Below, piece after piece: positions 7,280-15,818 of a stretch of DNA of 64,000 bases; within the stretch, counting starts at the first letter, position 1; every line of letters starts with the position of its first letter. The DNA is taken from assembly GCF_040683095.1 (NCBI RefSeq), contig NZ_JBFBCI010000009.1, positions 1-64,000 of the forward strand, in the 5' to 3' direction. The translations under genes were made by a program, and so were the position numbers. The notes beneath the pieces are model-generated. The model made no database searches. It was not told the DNA's origin and saw only the letters and a program-made list of their open reading frames with translations. Source of the DNA: Sphaerisporangium sp040683095 (GTDB lineage Bacteria; Actinomycetota; Actinomycetes; Streptosporangiales; Streptosporangiaceae).

Positions 7280-10200
7280 TCACGAGAGCCGTGCGATCAC
7301 GGCGTCGATGTCGCGGGTGAGGACGGTGCGGATCTCGGCGTCCGGGACCGTCGTGCCGTCGTTGACGAGGGTCCTGAACTTCTGCAGCTCCTTGACGGTC
7401 TTGCCGTCGTTGCCCGTCGCCTCGGCCTTCTTGACCTTGGTGAGCTCGGCCTGGAGCTTGTTGCCGTTCTTCTGGCTGAGCCGGCTCGTCGCCACGAACC
7501 GGTCGATCAGCAGGCCGACGTCCCGGGTCGAGGTGGTGATCCCGAAGGTCACCTGCTCCTTGGTGACGTTGCCCGCGTTGTCGGTCGCGGTGACCGCCAG
7601 CGCGTGCGTGCCGAGCTTGAGCTCGTAAAGCGCCTGGAGCCTGCCCGAGGCGTACGGAGCGGCGTCCAGCGTGCCGGTGACCGTCTTGACCCCCGAGGTG
7701 CCGTCCACCGCCTGCCAGGTGATGCGCAGGTCCTGGCTGTCGCCGTAGATCTGGGAGTCGGAGATGCCGGACACCAGGACCGTCGGCCTGGTGCCGTCGA
7801 TCTTGACGGCCGCGGCCTTCTCGGTCTCGACGTTCCCGGCCTTGTCCTTCGCCCGGTAGCGCAGCTCATGGCTGCCGTCGCCGGTGATGTTCACCGGCTC
7901 GGTGTACGACTTCCACGCGCCGCCGTCGAGCGAGTACTCGACGCCGGCGAGGCCCGAGGCGCCGTCGGACGCGGTGAGCGTCACCGGCACGGTGGATCCG
8001 TGCCAGCCGTCGTCGTTGCCCGGGGCGAACTGCGCGGTGGTCAGCGGCGCCGTGGTGTCCTTCTTCACCTCGATCGTGCCGTCGGCGGTGTTGCCCGCCT
8101 TGTCGGCGGCACGGTAGGCGACGGTGTGGAGGCCGTCGGACGCGACCGTCACCGGGTCGGTGTAGGGCGCCCACGGGCCGCCGTCCACGCTGACCTCGGT
8201 GGAGGCCAGGCCCGAGCCGCTGTCGGACGCGTTCACCGCGACCGTGACGGGGGAGACGAACCAGCCGTTGCCGCCGTCGGGCTTGGCCGGGGTGGTCGTC
8301 GCCGAGACCGTCGGCGGCGTGGTGTCGGCCGGCCGTCCCCACGAGGCGTGGAAGAAGTCGAACTTCGCCGTCTTGGACGCGGCCTGGTTCACACCGAAGG
8401 CGAACAGGCCCACCTTGGCGTCGCCGATCGCCGTGTTGGCCACACCGGTGCCGATCTCGGTCCAGGTGGTGCCGTTGGAAGAGGCGAAGCCGCGGTACGT
8501 CGTGCCGGTCTTGGTCAGTCGCAGCCACCACACGCCCTGGGTGAGGTCGGTGAGCTGCGGCTGCGGGTTCTGCACGGCGTTGCCGACCTCGGAGCGGAGT
8601 TCCAGCCTGCGCGCCGTCGCCCCGTCCGCGACGTAGTCGAGCTTCACGTAGTCGCCGTCGCCGGTGTAGGCCATCAACCCGGCCTGCTGGTAGGCCTCGT
8701 TGAAGGCCGACGCGTCGACCTTGGTCTCCACGGTCCAGTCCCCGGAAGGCGGGGTCTGGAGGATGAAGTTCTTCGGCCCCGAGTTGTCGTTGCCGTAGAT
8801 GTCACCCTTGCTCGTGTCGATCTCCAGGTTGCCACCGGTCACCCGGGTCGCCGAGGCGTCCGGGCGGACGATGGTGTTCCACCGGCAGGCGTCCAGCGAG
8901 TCGCCGGTGAACTCGTCGTCCGGCGTCGACGGGCCCGCGGTGGCGTCCGGCAGAAGCTGGAACCAGTCGAAGGCGGCGTCGACGACCGGCCTGTTGCCGC
9001 TGCTGGCGAAGGACGTCAGGCCGATGCGCGGGTCGGTGATACCGGCGATCGCCTTGTCGGTCTGCGGCATCGTCGTCCAGTTCACCCCGTCGGGCGAGTA
9101 GGCCGCCGTGAGGGTGGTGCCGTTGCCGGCGAGCCGGATGTAGACGGTGGTCGGGTAGTTCGCGCCGAGGTTGGCCGTGTTGGACGCGGCGACCTCGTTC
9201 GGGCTGCCCGCCTCTTCCCGGATGAACTGGAAGATACGTGCCGCCGGGTCGTTGGTGCCACGCGCCGAGATGACCATCTTGGCGTAGTTGTCATCGTCGC
9301 CGTACAGGATCAGGCCCGCCTGCTGGTAGGCGTCCCTGGCGTCGAGCGTCACCTTGGTCGTGGCCTGCCAGGCCCCGGTGGGCATGGGCTGCAGCACCAG
9401 GTTGGGCACCGGGTTGCTGTTGTTGGTGCCGTAGATCTCGGTGAGCGAGGTGGGGATGTGCAGCGCCCCGCCGGCCATCCGCAGGTCCTGGTTCTCCCGC
9501 AGCACGCTCCACCGCGAGCGGTCGAGCGCGACGCCGTCGAAGCCGTCCGACTTGCCGGTCAGGCAGGTCGTCCCCGGGGTGTCCACGATGATCGGAATGT
9601 GCTCGGTGCGGGCGGCGCCCTTGGCGTCCGTCACGGACACCGACGCGTCGTACGTCCCCGGCGTCTGGTAGGTGTAGCTCGCGTCCGGGGTCGTGGGCGT
9701 GGGCGCGCCGGCCACGCCGAGGTTCCACTTGTAGGTCAGCGGGGTGTTGCCGTCGGGGTCGCCGGCCTCGGCGTGCAGGCTGACCGTCAGCGGAGCCGGG
9801 CCCCGGTCCGGGGTCGCGGTGAGGGTGACCGCCGGCCGCTGGTTCTCGGTGACGCCCTTGCCGATGAAGTCGGTCCAGTTGACGTTCAGCAGACCACCGG
9901 TGTTGGTGCTGCCCGCCGGCTTGCGCACGACGAAGTACAGCGGGCCGCTGGTGGCCGGCGGGTCGGTCAGCGTCACCGGGAAGTCCTGGAAGGTCTGCCA
10001 GCCGCCGGTGTTGGCGACGTCGGCCTTGCCGACCAGGGTGCCGTCCACGGCGCCCGCGCGGATCTCGATCGTGCCGCCGGTGGAGGCCGAGGCCGCCCGG
10101 AAGCTCAGCTTCTCGATCCCCGACAGGTTGACGGGGTCGTGGCTCCAGTAGTCGCCGTCCTCGATGAAGCCGATGTTGCTGAAGCCGCCCTGCGTGTCGG

Positions 10201-12979
10201 AGGTCGTCTCCACCTTGACGCCGGGGTCGCCGGTGCCCGTGCCGTCCGGCGCGCGGCCGGTCGACGAGTAGAACTCGGCCTGCTTGTGCTTGGGCTGCAG
10301 CAGCGCCTGTGCGCGGCCGGTCAACGGGTTCGAGGAGCCCGCGCCGCCCTTGTCGGTGTAGGACGCCTCGAGGACGTAGAAGACGTTGTCGCCCTCGCTG
10401 TGCCCGCCGGACAGCGTCGTCTGGACGACGCCCGAACAGCCGGTGTACTGGTCGAGCGGGTGCCCGTGCGTGTCGTGGCCCAGGATCGCCTGGATCTTCA
10501 CGGCCGTGCAGTCGACCGTGCCGTCCTCGGGGTCGGTGACCGTGACGGTGAACTTCACCTGGTCGCCGAACTCGAACAGGCCGCCGTCCGGCGGGAGGTT
10601 GATCTTGACCGTCGGCGCCGTGTTGCCGACCACGATCGGCACGTTGGCGCTGGCGGTCTTGCCGTCCTCGTCCTTCACGGTCAGCACGGCGGTGAAGTTT
10701 CCGGCCGTGTTGTAGGTGAAGGTCGGGTCGGCCTCGGTGGAGTCGGTCTGGCCGTCGCCGTCGAAGTCCCAGGCGAAGGTGATCGCCGACCCGTCGGGGT
10801 CGGCCGAGCCGGCGCTGGAGAACTTCACGGTCAGCGGCGCCGGGCCGGAGGTCTTGTCGGCCTTGGCCTGCGCGATCGGCGACCTGTTGCCCTGGACGTA
10901 GTCGATCCGGTAGACGCCGGAGTCGGTGTTGTCGCCGCCGAAGCTCGAGCCCCACTCGATGAGGTAGAGGGCGCCGTCGGGGCCGAACTTCATGTCCATC
11001 GGCTTCTTGAAGCTCATCGTGCCGAGCATCGTGTTGATGTCGACGAGCTGCGAGCCGTCCTCGCTGAGCTGGAAGGAGTACAGGTGGTTCTGGTTCCACT
11101 CACCGAAGACGGCCTTGCCGTCCCAGTAGGCGGGCCACTTGCGGTCCGACTTCAGCGCCGGGTCGAAGCGGTAGGCCGGCCCGGCCATCGGCGCGCCGCC
11201 GCCGCCCAGCTCGGGGAAGGCGGGGTCCGCGGCGTAGTGGTAGTACACGGTGGCCGGCAGCGCCTTGGGCAGGTCGGTGATGCCGGTGTTGTTGGGCGAG
11301 TCGTTCTTCGGCGCCGCGCAGTCGAACGCCTGCTTGGAGGTGTTCGTGGCGAAGTCGAAGTCGATGTAGGGCTTGTTGTCGCCGATGCAGTACGGCCAGC
11401 CGTAGAAGCCCGGCCCGTTGAGGATGTCCCACTCGACGGTGTTCTCCGGGCCGCGGGTCGCGCTCGGCTGCCCCGCGTCCGGGCCGTAGTTGGCGACCAG
11501 CAGCTTGTGCGTCTTCGGGTCGATGCCGATCCGGAACGGGTTGCGGAAGCCCATGCCGTAGATCTCGGGGCGGGTCTTCGGCGTGCCCGGCGGGAACATG
11601 TTGCCCGCGGGGACGGTGTAGGTGCCGTCCGGTTCGGGGTGGATGCGCAGCACCTTGCCGCGCAGGTCGTTGGAGTTGGCGGAGGTGCCCTGGGCGTCCC
11701 AGGCCGACCGGCCCGCGCGCTCGTCGATCGGGGTGTAGCCGTCGGAGGCGAACGGGTTGGTGTTGTCGCCGTTGGCCAGCCACAGGTCGCCGGTCGCCTT
11801 GTCGAACACCATGCCGCCGCCGTGGTGGCAGCACTCCGCCCGCTGGACGGGAACCTCGAGCACGACCTTCTCACTGGCGAGGTCCAGCGTCAGGTCCTCG
11901 CGGATCGTGAAGCGCGAGAGCCGGTCCACGACCTTGGACTGGGGCGAGTAGTACAGGTACGCCCAGCGGTTGGTCGTGAAGTCCGGGTCGAGCGCCAGGC
12001 CGAGCAGGCCGCTCTCGTTGGCGGTGAAGACGTTCAGGTGGCCGGAGGTGACCACGCCGCCCGCGGGCTTGACGGCCTTCATGTCGCCGAGCCGGTCGAT
12101 GTAGAAGACGGTGCCGTCGGGGGCGACGTCCAGCATCATCGGGTTGGACGTGTTGTCGTCCAGGGTGACCTTGGCGAACGCCGAGTCCAGACTGGCCGAG
12201 CAGTCGGCCGGGACGACACCGGCGGCGGTCTGCAGGCCGCCGAGCAGCATCTTCAGGAAGTTCGGCTCGGCGTAGGACTCGTTGGTGTGGCCCAGCGCGG
12301 TGTACCAGGAGCGGCCGCCGTCGTAGTTCTGGCACCAGCTGTTGGGGTGGTCGGTCCCCATCGTGCCGCCGCTGTAGCTCTTCTCGTCCAGGGAGGTCAG
12401 GACGTGAACATTGCCACGCGGGTTGGCGCGGAAGTCGTACCACTCGTCGTTGCGGGTCCAGCGGGCGGGCAGGCCGGCGGTGGAGGGGTGCGCGGGGTCC
12501 TCGACCTTGACGACGGCCTGCTGCGGCGCAGGGTGCTGCTTGAAGTACGCGCCGACGAGCTTGCCGTACCAGGCCCAGTCGTACTCGGTGTCAGAGGCCG
12601 CGTGGATGCCGGCGTAACCGCCGCCGCCCTCGATGTAGTGCTCGAAGGCGGTCTGCTGGGCGGCGTTCAGGACGTCGCCCGTGGTGGACAGGAACACCAC
12701 CACCTGGTACTTGGCCAGGTTCTCCTCGGTGAAGGCCGCGGAGTCCTCGGTGGCGTCCACGGTGAAGCCGTGGTCCTGGCCGAGCTTCTTGATCGCGGCG
12801 ATGCCCGCCGGGATGGAGTCGTGCCGGAACCCGGCGGTCTTGGAGAAGACCAGCGCGGAGAACGGCGGTTCTGCGGCGGCCGTCGTGGCGGCGGCCGAGG
12901 CCGGGGAGGGGAGCAGGAGCCGCGAAGGGATGACGAGCGTGGAGAGGAGCAGAACCAGGGAGGTGAGCACTCGTTTCAT
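7280..12979 (-). CDS. Secreted ThuA / PQQ-type sugar dehydrogenase-like multidomain protein
   Basis: A 1899-residue exported protein. A Sec signal peptide ending near PSPASAAA is followed by a ThuA-like domain (about 42-260, including the ALVFSKTAGFRHDSIPAGIA start), a glucose/sorbosone dehydrogenase-type beta-propeller (about 265-690, with LLGLALDPDF and GFRNPFRIGIDP), a PKD domain with WDFDGDG, a CBM6-like beta-sandwich, a second PKD domain, two consecutive concanavalin-like DUF1349-type domains (each with an F-x-W-x-L ending), and two or three OmpL47-like repeats with D-x-x-G-N motifs before a helical C-terminus. The family is common in soil actinomycetes and planctomycetes; substrates are likely polysaccharides or sugars, but the reaction is unproven. 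ATG at 12979. The hairpin at 7210-7243 ends the transcript. Confidence 0.85.
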   Translation of the reverse strand: MKRVLTSLVLLLSTLVIPSRLLLPSPASAAATTAAAEPPFSALVFSKTAGFRHDSIPAGIAAIKKLGQDHGFTVDATEDSAAFTEENLAKYQVVVFLSTTGDVLNAAQQTAFEHYIEGGGGYAGIHAASDTEYDWAWYGKLVGAYFKQHPAPQQAVVKVEDPAHPSTAGLPARWTRNDEWYDFRANPRGNVHVLTSLDEKSYSGGTMGTDHPNSWCQNYDGGRSWYTALGHTNESYAEPNFLKMLLGGLQTAAGVVPADCSASLDSAFAKVTLDDNTSNPMMLDVAPDGTVFYIDRLGDMKAVKPAGGVVTSGHLNVFTANESGLLGLALDPDFTTNRWAYLYYSPQSKVVDRLSRFTIREDLTLDLASEKVVLEVPVQRAECCHHGGGMVFDKATGDLWLANGDNTNPFASDGYTPIDERAGRSAWDAQGTSANSNDLRGKVLRIHPEPDGTYTVPAGNMFPPGTPKTRPEIYGMGFRNPFRIGIDPKTHKLLVANYGPDAGQPSATRGPENTVEWDILNGPGFYGWPYCIGDNKPYIDFDFATNTSKQAFDCAAPKNDSPNNTGITDLPKALPATVYYHYAADPAFPELGGGGAPMAGPAYRFDPALKSDRKWPAYWDGKAVFGEWNQNHLYSFQLSEDGSQLVDINTMLGTMSFKKPMDMKFGPDGALYLIEWGSSFGGDNTDSGVYRIDYVQGNRSPIAQAKADKTSGPAPLTVKFSSAGSADPDGSAITFAWDFDGDGQTDSTEADPTFTYNTAGNFTAVLTVKDEDGKTASANVPIVVGNTAPTVKINLPPDGGLFEFGDQVKFTVTVTDPEDGTVDCTAVKIQAILGHDTHGHPLDQYTGCSGVVQTTLSGGHSEGDNVFYVLEASYTDKGGAGSSNPLTGRAQALLQPKHKQAEFYSSTGRAPDGTGTGDPGVKVETTSDTQGGFSNIGFIEDGDYWSHDPVNLSGIEKLSFRAASASTGGTIEIRAGAVDGTLVGKADVANTGGWQTFQDFPVTLTDPPATSGPLYFVVRKPAGSTNTGGLLNVNWTDFIGKGVTENQRPAVTLTATPDRGPAPLTVSLHAEAGDPDGNTPLTYKWNLGVAGAPTPTTPDASYTYQTPGTYDASVSVTDAKGAARTEHIPIIVDTPGTTCLTGKSDGFDGVALDRSRWSVLRENQDLRMAGGALHIPTSLTEIYGTNNSNPVPNLVLQPMPTGAWQATTKVTLDARDAYQQAGLILYGDDDNYAKMVISARGTNDPAARIFQFIREEAGSPNEVAASNTANLGANYPTTVYIRLAGNGTTLTAAYSPDGVNWTTMPQTDKAIAGITDPRIGLTSFASSGNRPVVDAAFDWFQLLPDATAGPSTPDDEFTGDSLDACRWNTIVRPDASATRVTGGNLEIDTSKGDIYGNDNSGPKNFILQTPPSGDWTVETKVDASAFNEAYQQAGLMAYTGDGDYVKLDYVADGATARRLELRSEVGNAVQNPQPQLTDLTQGVWWLRLTKTGTTYRGFASSNGTTWTEIGTGVANTAIGDAKVGLFAFGVNQAASKTAKFDFFHASWGRPADTTPPTVSATTTPAKPDGGNGWFVSPVTVAVNASDSGSGLASTEVSVDGGPWAPYTDPVTVASDGLHTVAYRAADKAGNTADGTIEVKKDTTAPLTTAQFAPGNDDGWHGSTVPVTLTASDGASGLAGVEYSLDGGAWKSYTEPVNITGDGSHELRYRAKDKAGNVETEKAAAVKIDGTRPTVLVSGISDSQIYGDSQDLRITWQAVDGTSGVKTVTGTLDAAPYASGRLQALYELKLGTHALAVTATDNAGNVTKEQVTFGITTSTRDVGLLIDRFVATSRLSQKNGNKLQAELTKVKKAEATGNDGKTVKELQKFRTLVNDGTTVPDAEIRTVLTRDIDAVIARLS

Positions 12980-13186
12980 GCCACACCTCGCATGCCTCTG
13001 CGCAGGCGAATTCCGATATGCATCTGCATGTCGTTCCTGACCTCAGGATCCAGTCAGGCAAGGCGCGCGCCGCCGCGCTTGTTGCCGGGGGGTGATGCGG
13101 GGCCGGAGGGGTGCCGCCGCCTCCGTCGTGCTGTCGGTGTCTCGGTGTCGGATGGGAACGTGCCGGCTAGGTTTTTATGTCTAGGA

Positions 13187-13198
13187 GATTAATTAATC
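13187..13198. promoter_or_regulatory. 12-bp palindrome GATTAATTAATC
   Basis: A perfect palindrome in an AT-rich island about 208 bp upstream of the ThuA/sugar-dehydrogenase gene, in otherwise very GC-rich DNA. Its composition suits a LacI/ROK-type operator of a carbohydrate gene, but no partner site or regulator gene is adjacent. Confidence 0.4.
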
Positions 13199-13260
13199 GG
13201 GTTTTAACACGTTCGAGACAGGGATGTATAGACACAAAACGATCACGACATGACAGTGCC

Positions 13261-13289
13261 CCGGAGGAGGCGGCCCGCACCTCCTCCGG
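13261..13289. terminator. Orphan hairpin CCGGAGGAGG / CCTCCTCCGG
   Basis: Perfect 10-bp stem with a 9-base loop in the gene-free stretch. No gene ends immediately before it on either strand, so its role as a terminator is uncertain. Confidence 0.45.
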
Positions 13290-13410
13290 AGCCCCAGGCC
13301 GGTCAGAAACTGTAGGCCCCGAATTCCGAGAGCCGGCCGGCCGATGAGTCGGCGGCCGGTTCGCCATGCTTCAGGGCTGCGAGCCGACGATCAGGGGATC
13401 CGGCGAGAAA

Positions 13411-13451
13411 GCCCCGCCGCCCTGGCGTGGAAAGGCCAGGGCGGGCGGGGC
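13411..13451. terminator. Strong GC hairpin, possible terminator
   Basis: Arms GCCCCGCCGCCCTGG and CCAGGGCGGGCGGGGC (one mismatch) around a ten-base loop. It is downstream of the histidine-rich protein gene (which ends at 13652 on the minus strand) after the large inverted repeat at 13507-13578. Confidence 0.5.
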
Positions 13452-13518
13452 GTCATCCTTGGGACCGCGCGGTCGTTCCGGCTGTTCGATCGCATCGCGG
13501 TCCATGAGCCCGGGGCGC

Positions 13519-13545
13519 CCGCCGGACCCGCCGGACCCGCCGGAC
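13519..13545. repeat. Three tandem 9-bp units CCGCCGGAC
   Basis: Three exact copies of CCGCCGGAC lie inside a larger inverted repeat (AGCCCGGGGCGCC at 13507-13519 against GGCGCCGGGCT at 13568-13578) that also contains the small palindrome GGACCCGCGGGTCC at 13542-13555. The whole can fold into a branched hairpin. Confidence 0.75.
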
Positions 13546-13651
13546 CCGCGGGTCCGGCCGGTCCCCGGGCGCCGGGCTCACCCCTGGGCTCTGGGTTCCC
13601 GGCGGTCCTTACCGTCCTCTCCGGCCGGAATCCCGGAGAGCGCCGGGTGCT

Positions 13652-14221
13652 TCACGAACGACGCGTGTCGTGGTGCTTGACGCGATGCTTCATCGGTCGT
13701 TGATTGAGCCAGCGGTCCGCCTCTCGGAGGGCCGCCTGGTAGGCCTCCTGATGGCTGTGGTGCCTGCGCAGGTGCCGCGCGCGGTAGAGGTCGTCGATGA
13801 AATGACCGTTGTGGCGGTGGCCGTGATGCCTGTGGTGGTTCCTGAAGCCGCCGCCTCCGCCGTGCTCGGGGGTGACCGAGACGTCGACGTGCTCTTCCGG
13901 TCGTGGTTTGTGGAAATGCTCGTAGTGTTTTTGCGGACGGTAGGCGATGTGGCGTATCCGGCGGTGCTTCCGGATTTCCTTTCTGGGCTTCTTCACGGCG
14001 GGAACCTCTTCCTCGCCCCCGCTTGGCCCTCCTCCGTCGGGTGTCGACCGGAACGTGAGGCCGGTGTGGACGCCGTTCGTGGCGGCGTGGGCGTTGGCCT
14101 GCGCGGGAAGCGCCGGCGCCATCAGCACCCCGGCGGTGACGGCCGCGCCGATGTAAGCGAGCAGGGATCGGTCGTTGATCGTTCGCGTCAGAGACTTCCT
14201 GCCTCTAGGTGGATGACTCAC
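13652..14221 (-). CDS. Small exported histidine-rich basic protein, function unknown
   Basis: A 189-residue protein not matched to a family. An N-terminal hydrophobic stretch (about residues 20-42, LLAYIGAAVTAGVLMAPALP followed by AQA) looks like a Sec signal peptide. The mature part is strongly basic and contains 24 histidines in the whole protein, clustered in runs such as NHHRHHGHRHNGH and RRHHSH, plus a glycine run. Histidine clusters like these can bind Zn, Ni or Cu or act as a pH switch; this is inference. The ATG at 14221 stands alone with its own intergenic promoter region containing a sharp inverted repeat at 14265-14279. No operon partners. Downstream DNA is rich in terminator-like structure. 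Confidence 0.65.
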   Translation of the reverse strand: MSHPPRGRKSLTRTINDRSLLAYIGAAVTAGVLMAPALPAQANAHAATNGVHTGLTFRSTPDGGGPSGGEEEVPAVKKPRKEIRKHRRIRHIAYRPQKHYEHFHKPRPEEHVDVSVTPEHGGGGGFRNHHRHHGHRHNGHFIDDLYRARHLRRHHSHQEAYQAALREADRWLNQRPMKHRVKHHDTRRS

Positions 14222-14264
14222 CTAAATACCCCCAGTTAGTAAATGCAGAGAATCGAGCGCTGAA

Positions 14265-14279
14265 TCACCATAATGGTGA
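14265..14279. promoter_or_regulatory. Inverted repeat TCACCAT-A-ATGGTGA
   Basis: Perfect 7-bp arms around one central base, about 44 bp upstream of the histidine-rich protein start, in the AT-richer 290-bp gap between that gene and the M1 peptidase gene. Position and symmetry fit a dimeric repressor operator. The rest of the gap (14222-14475) shows no gene. Confidence 0.5.
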
Positions 14280-14475
14280 CGCATGGGTGACCTACCCCGT
14301 ATTGAGGTGGCAACACAGATGATTAATCAGGCAAGTGTGTCGACTGCCGGTTAATGCCGCAAATGGGATACGCCCCCGACGGGCCACTTGTGCGGTATAT
14401 CGGATAAAGCGTTTTATGTCCTGGAGTCGCCGTGCCGCCTCTGGCCCGTTGGGGGAGAGGGAGGGCGAAGGCCCG

Positions 14476-14495
14476 GCCGTCCGGCGCCGGACGGC
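14476..14495 (-). terminator. Terminator hairpin of the pls/M1 peptidase operon
   Basis: A 20-base perfect palindrome (GCCGTCCGGC then GCCGGACGGC), 16 bp beyond the M1 peptidase stop at 14512. A compact, very stable stem without a T tract. Confidence 0.75.
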
Positions 14496-14511
14496 GGTCC
14501 GCTGACGCGGC

Positions 14512-15798
14512 TCAGAGCGGGGGCAGCGTCTCGGTGTAGAGCCAGGACGCGAAGAACGCGTCCAGGGGCTCGGGGGTGTAGCGGGCGGCCAGCTCGGTGA
14601 ACATGCCGGTGGTCACGACGCCGTGCCGGTAGGCGTCGGTCCAGACGCGCAGCAGCGAGGTGAACGCCGGGCCGCCGAGCACCCGGCGCAGCGCGTGCAG
14701 GGTGAGCGCGCCGCGCTTGTAGACGCGGTCGTCGAACAGCCGCCTTGCCCCCGGGTCGGCGAGGACGAAGCCGCCGGGGCGGGCGGCGAGCCGGGCGTGC
14801 CAGCGCCGCGCGTGCGCCTCGGCGGGCTCGCCGCCCGAGGCCTCCGACCACAGCCACTCCGCGTACGTCGCGAAGCCCTCGTGCAGCCAGATGTCGCGCC
14901 AGTGGCGCAGCGTCAGGCTGTTGCCGAACCACTGATGGGCCAGCTCGTGCGCGACCAGCCGCTCGCAGCCGCGCCGTCCGTCCATGTGGTTGGCCCCGAA
15001 GATCGACATGGCCTGGGCCTCGACGGGGATCTCCAGCTCGTCCTCGGTGACGACCACGGTGTACGACGCGAACGGGTACGGCCCGAACAGCTCGCCGAAC
15101 ACCCGCATCATCGCGTCCTGGCGGCCGAGGTCGTGCCGCGCCCGGGAGAGCAGCGCGGCGGGCGCGGCCAGCCGCTGCGGCACCTCCCCGGGCAGGCCGG
15201 TGAGCTGGTAGCGGCCGATCTGCACGCTCGCCAGGTAGGCGGCCGTCGGCTCCGCCTGGTGGTACACCCAGGTCGTCCGCGAGCCGCCGCGCCGCGTCGA
15301 CACCGGCGTGCCGTTGCAGACGACCGTGTACGGCGAGGCCGTCGTCACCGCGATGTCGTAGCTCGCCTTGTCGGAGGGCCGGTCGTTGCACGGGAACCAC
15401 GACGACGCGCCGATCGGCTGGCTCGCGACGATCACCCCGTCGTCGAGCAGGTCCCAGCCGAGCCCGCCCCAGTGGCTGGGCACGGGCCGGGGGTTGCCCG
15501 CGTACCGGACCTCGACCGTGAACGTCCTGCCCTCCGGCAGCCAGCGGGGCGGCGTGACGCGCAGCTTCTCGCCGCGGTGGACGAATCGGGCGCGCTCGCC
15601 GTCGACGAGCACCTGGCCGACGCGGAACGGGCCGAGGTCGAGCACCACCCGGTCGAGCGGCTCGGCCGCGACCGCGGTCAGCCGGGCGGTGCCGCTCAGC
15701 CGGTTCGGCCCGAGGCGGTGCTCGAGCGCCAGGTCGTAGTGCCGGACGTGGTAGGCCGGATCGCCGCGCTCGGGGAAGTAGCGGGTGGCCGCTGCCAC
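14512..15798 (-). CDS. M1-family zinc metallopeptidase
   Basis: A 428-residue gluzincin. The zinc site is complete: HELAH (His284, Glu285, His288) followed after 18 residues by Glu307 in LHEGFATYAEW. The N-terminal beta-domain (about 10-220) precedes the catalytic domain. Where classical aminopeptidases carry GAMEN the sequence is IPVEAQAMSIFG, so exopeptidase specificity may differ, and the long C-terminal domain of PepN is absent. The GTG at 15798 has GAGGGGAGG upstream; an alternative GTG at 15822 would overlap the pls stop as GTGA. Coupling to a Pls-type synthetase fits a role in trimming or degrading the amino-acid homopolymer, since metallo-aminopeptidases that hydrolyse epsilon-polylysine are known in producers; this is inference. 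Confidence 0.85.
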   Translation of the reverse strand: MAAATRYFPERGDPAYHVRHYDLALEHRLGPNRLSGTARLTAVAAEPLDRVVLDLGPFRVGQVLVDGERARFVHRGEKLRVTPPRWLPEGRTFTVEVRYAGNPRPVPSHWGGLGWDLLDDGVIVASQPIGASSWFPCNDRPSDKASYDIAVTTASPYTVVCNGTPVSTRRGGSRTTWVYHQAEPTAAYLASVQIGRYQLTGLPGEVPQRLAAPAALLSRARHDLGRQDAMMRVFGELFGPYPFASYTVVVTEDELEIPVEAQAMSIFGANHMDGRRGCERLVAHELAHQWFGNSLTLRHWRDIWLHEGFATYAEWLWSEASGGEPAEAHARRWHARLAARPGGFVLADPGARRLFDDRVYKRGALTLHALRRVLGGPAFTSLLRVWTDAYRHGVVTTGMFTELAARYTPEPLDAFFASWLYTETLPPL

Positions 15799-15818
15799 TG
15801 TCCTCCCCTCGATGCCGG

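Larger units (their letters stand above)
12980..13651. other. Gene-poor 670-bp stretch with structured DNA
   Basis: No convincing gene. It holds the promoter region of the secreted ThuA protein, including an AT-rich island (about 13170-13215) with a 12-bp palindrome, a 10-bp-stem hairpin at 13261-13289, a second strong hairpin at 13411-13451, three 9-bp direct repeats at 13519-13545 and a large imperfect inverted repeat spanning 13507-13578 that may terminate the histidine-rich protein gene reading in from 14221. Confidence 0.7.

Noticed and set aside
7127..13192. A 2021-codon open frame on the plus strand opposite the secreted ThuA protein
   Set aside because: It is the antisense shadow of a gene with strong third-position G+C; the product is Val/Gly/Arg/Leu/Asp-biased and has no domain, while the minus-strand frame has a signal peptide and clear domains.
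13167..13367. 66-codon minus-strand frame
   Set aside because: No ribosome-binding site, no family, and it spans the AT-rich palindrome and hairpin of the promoter region.
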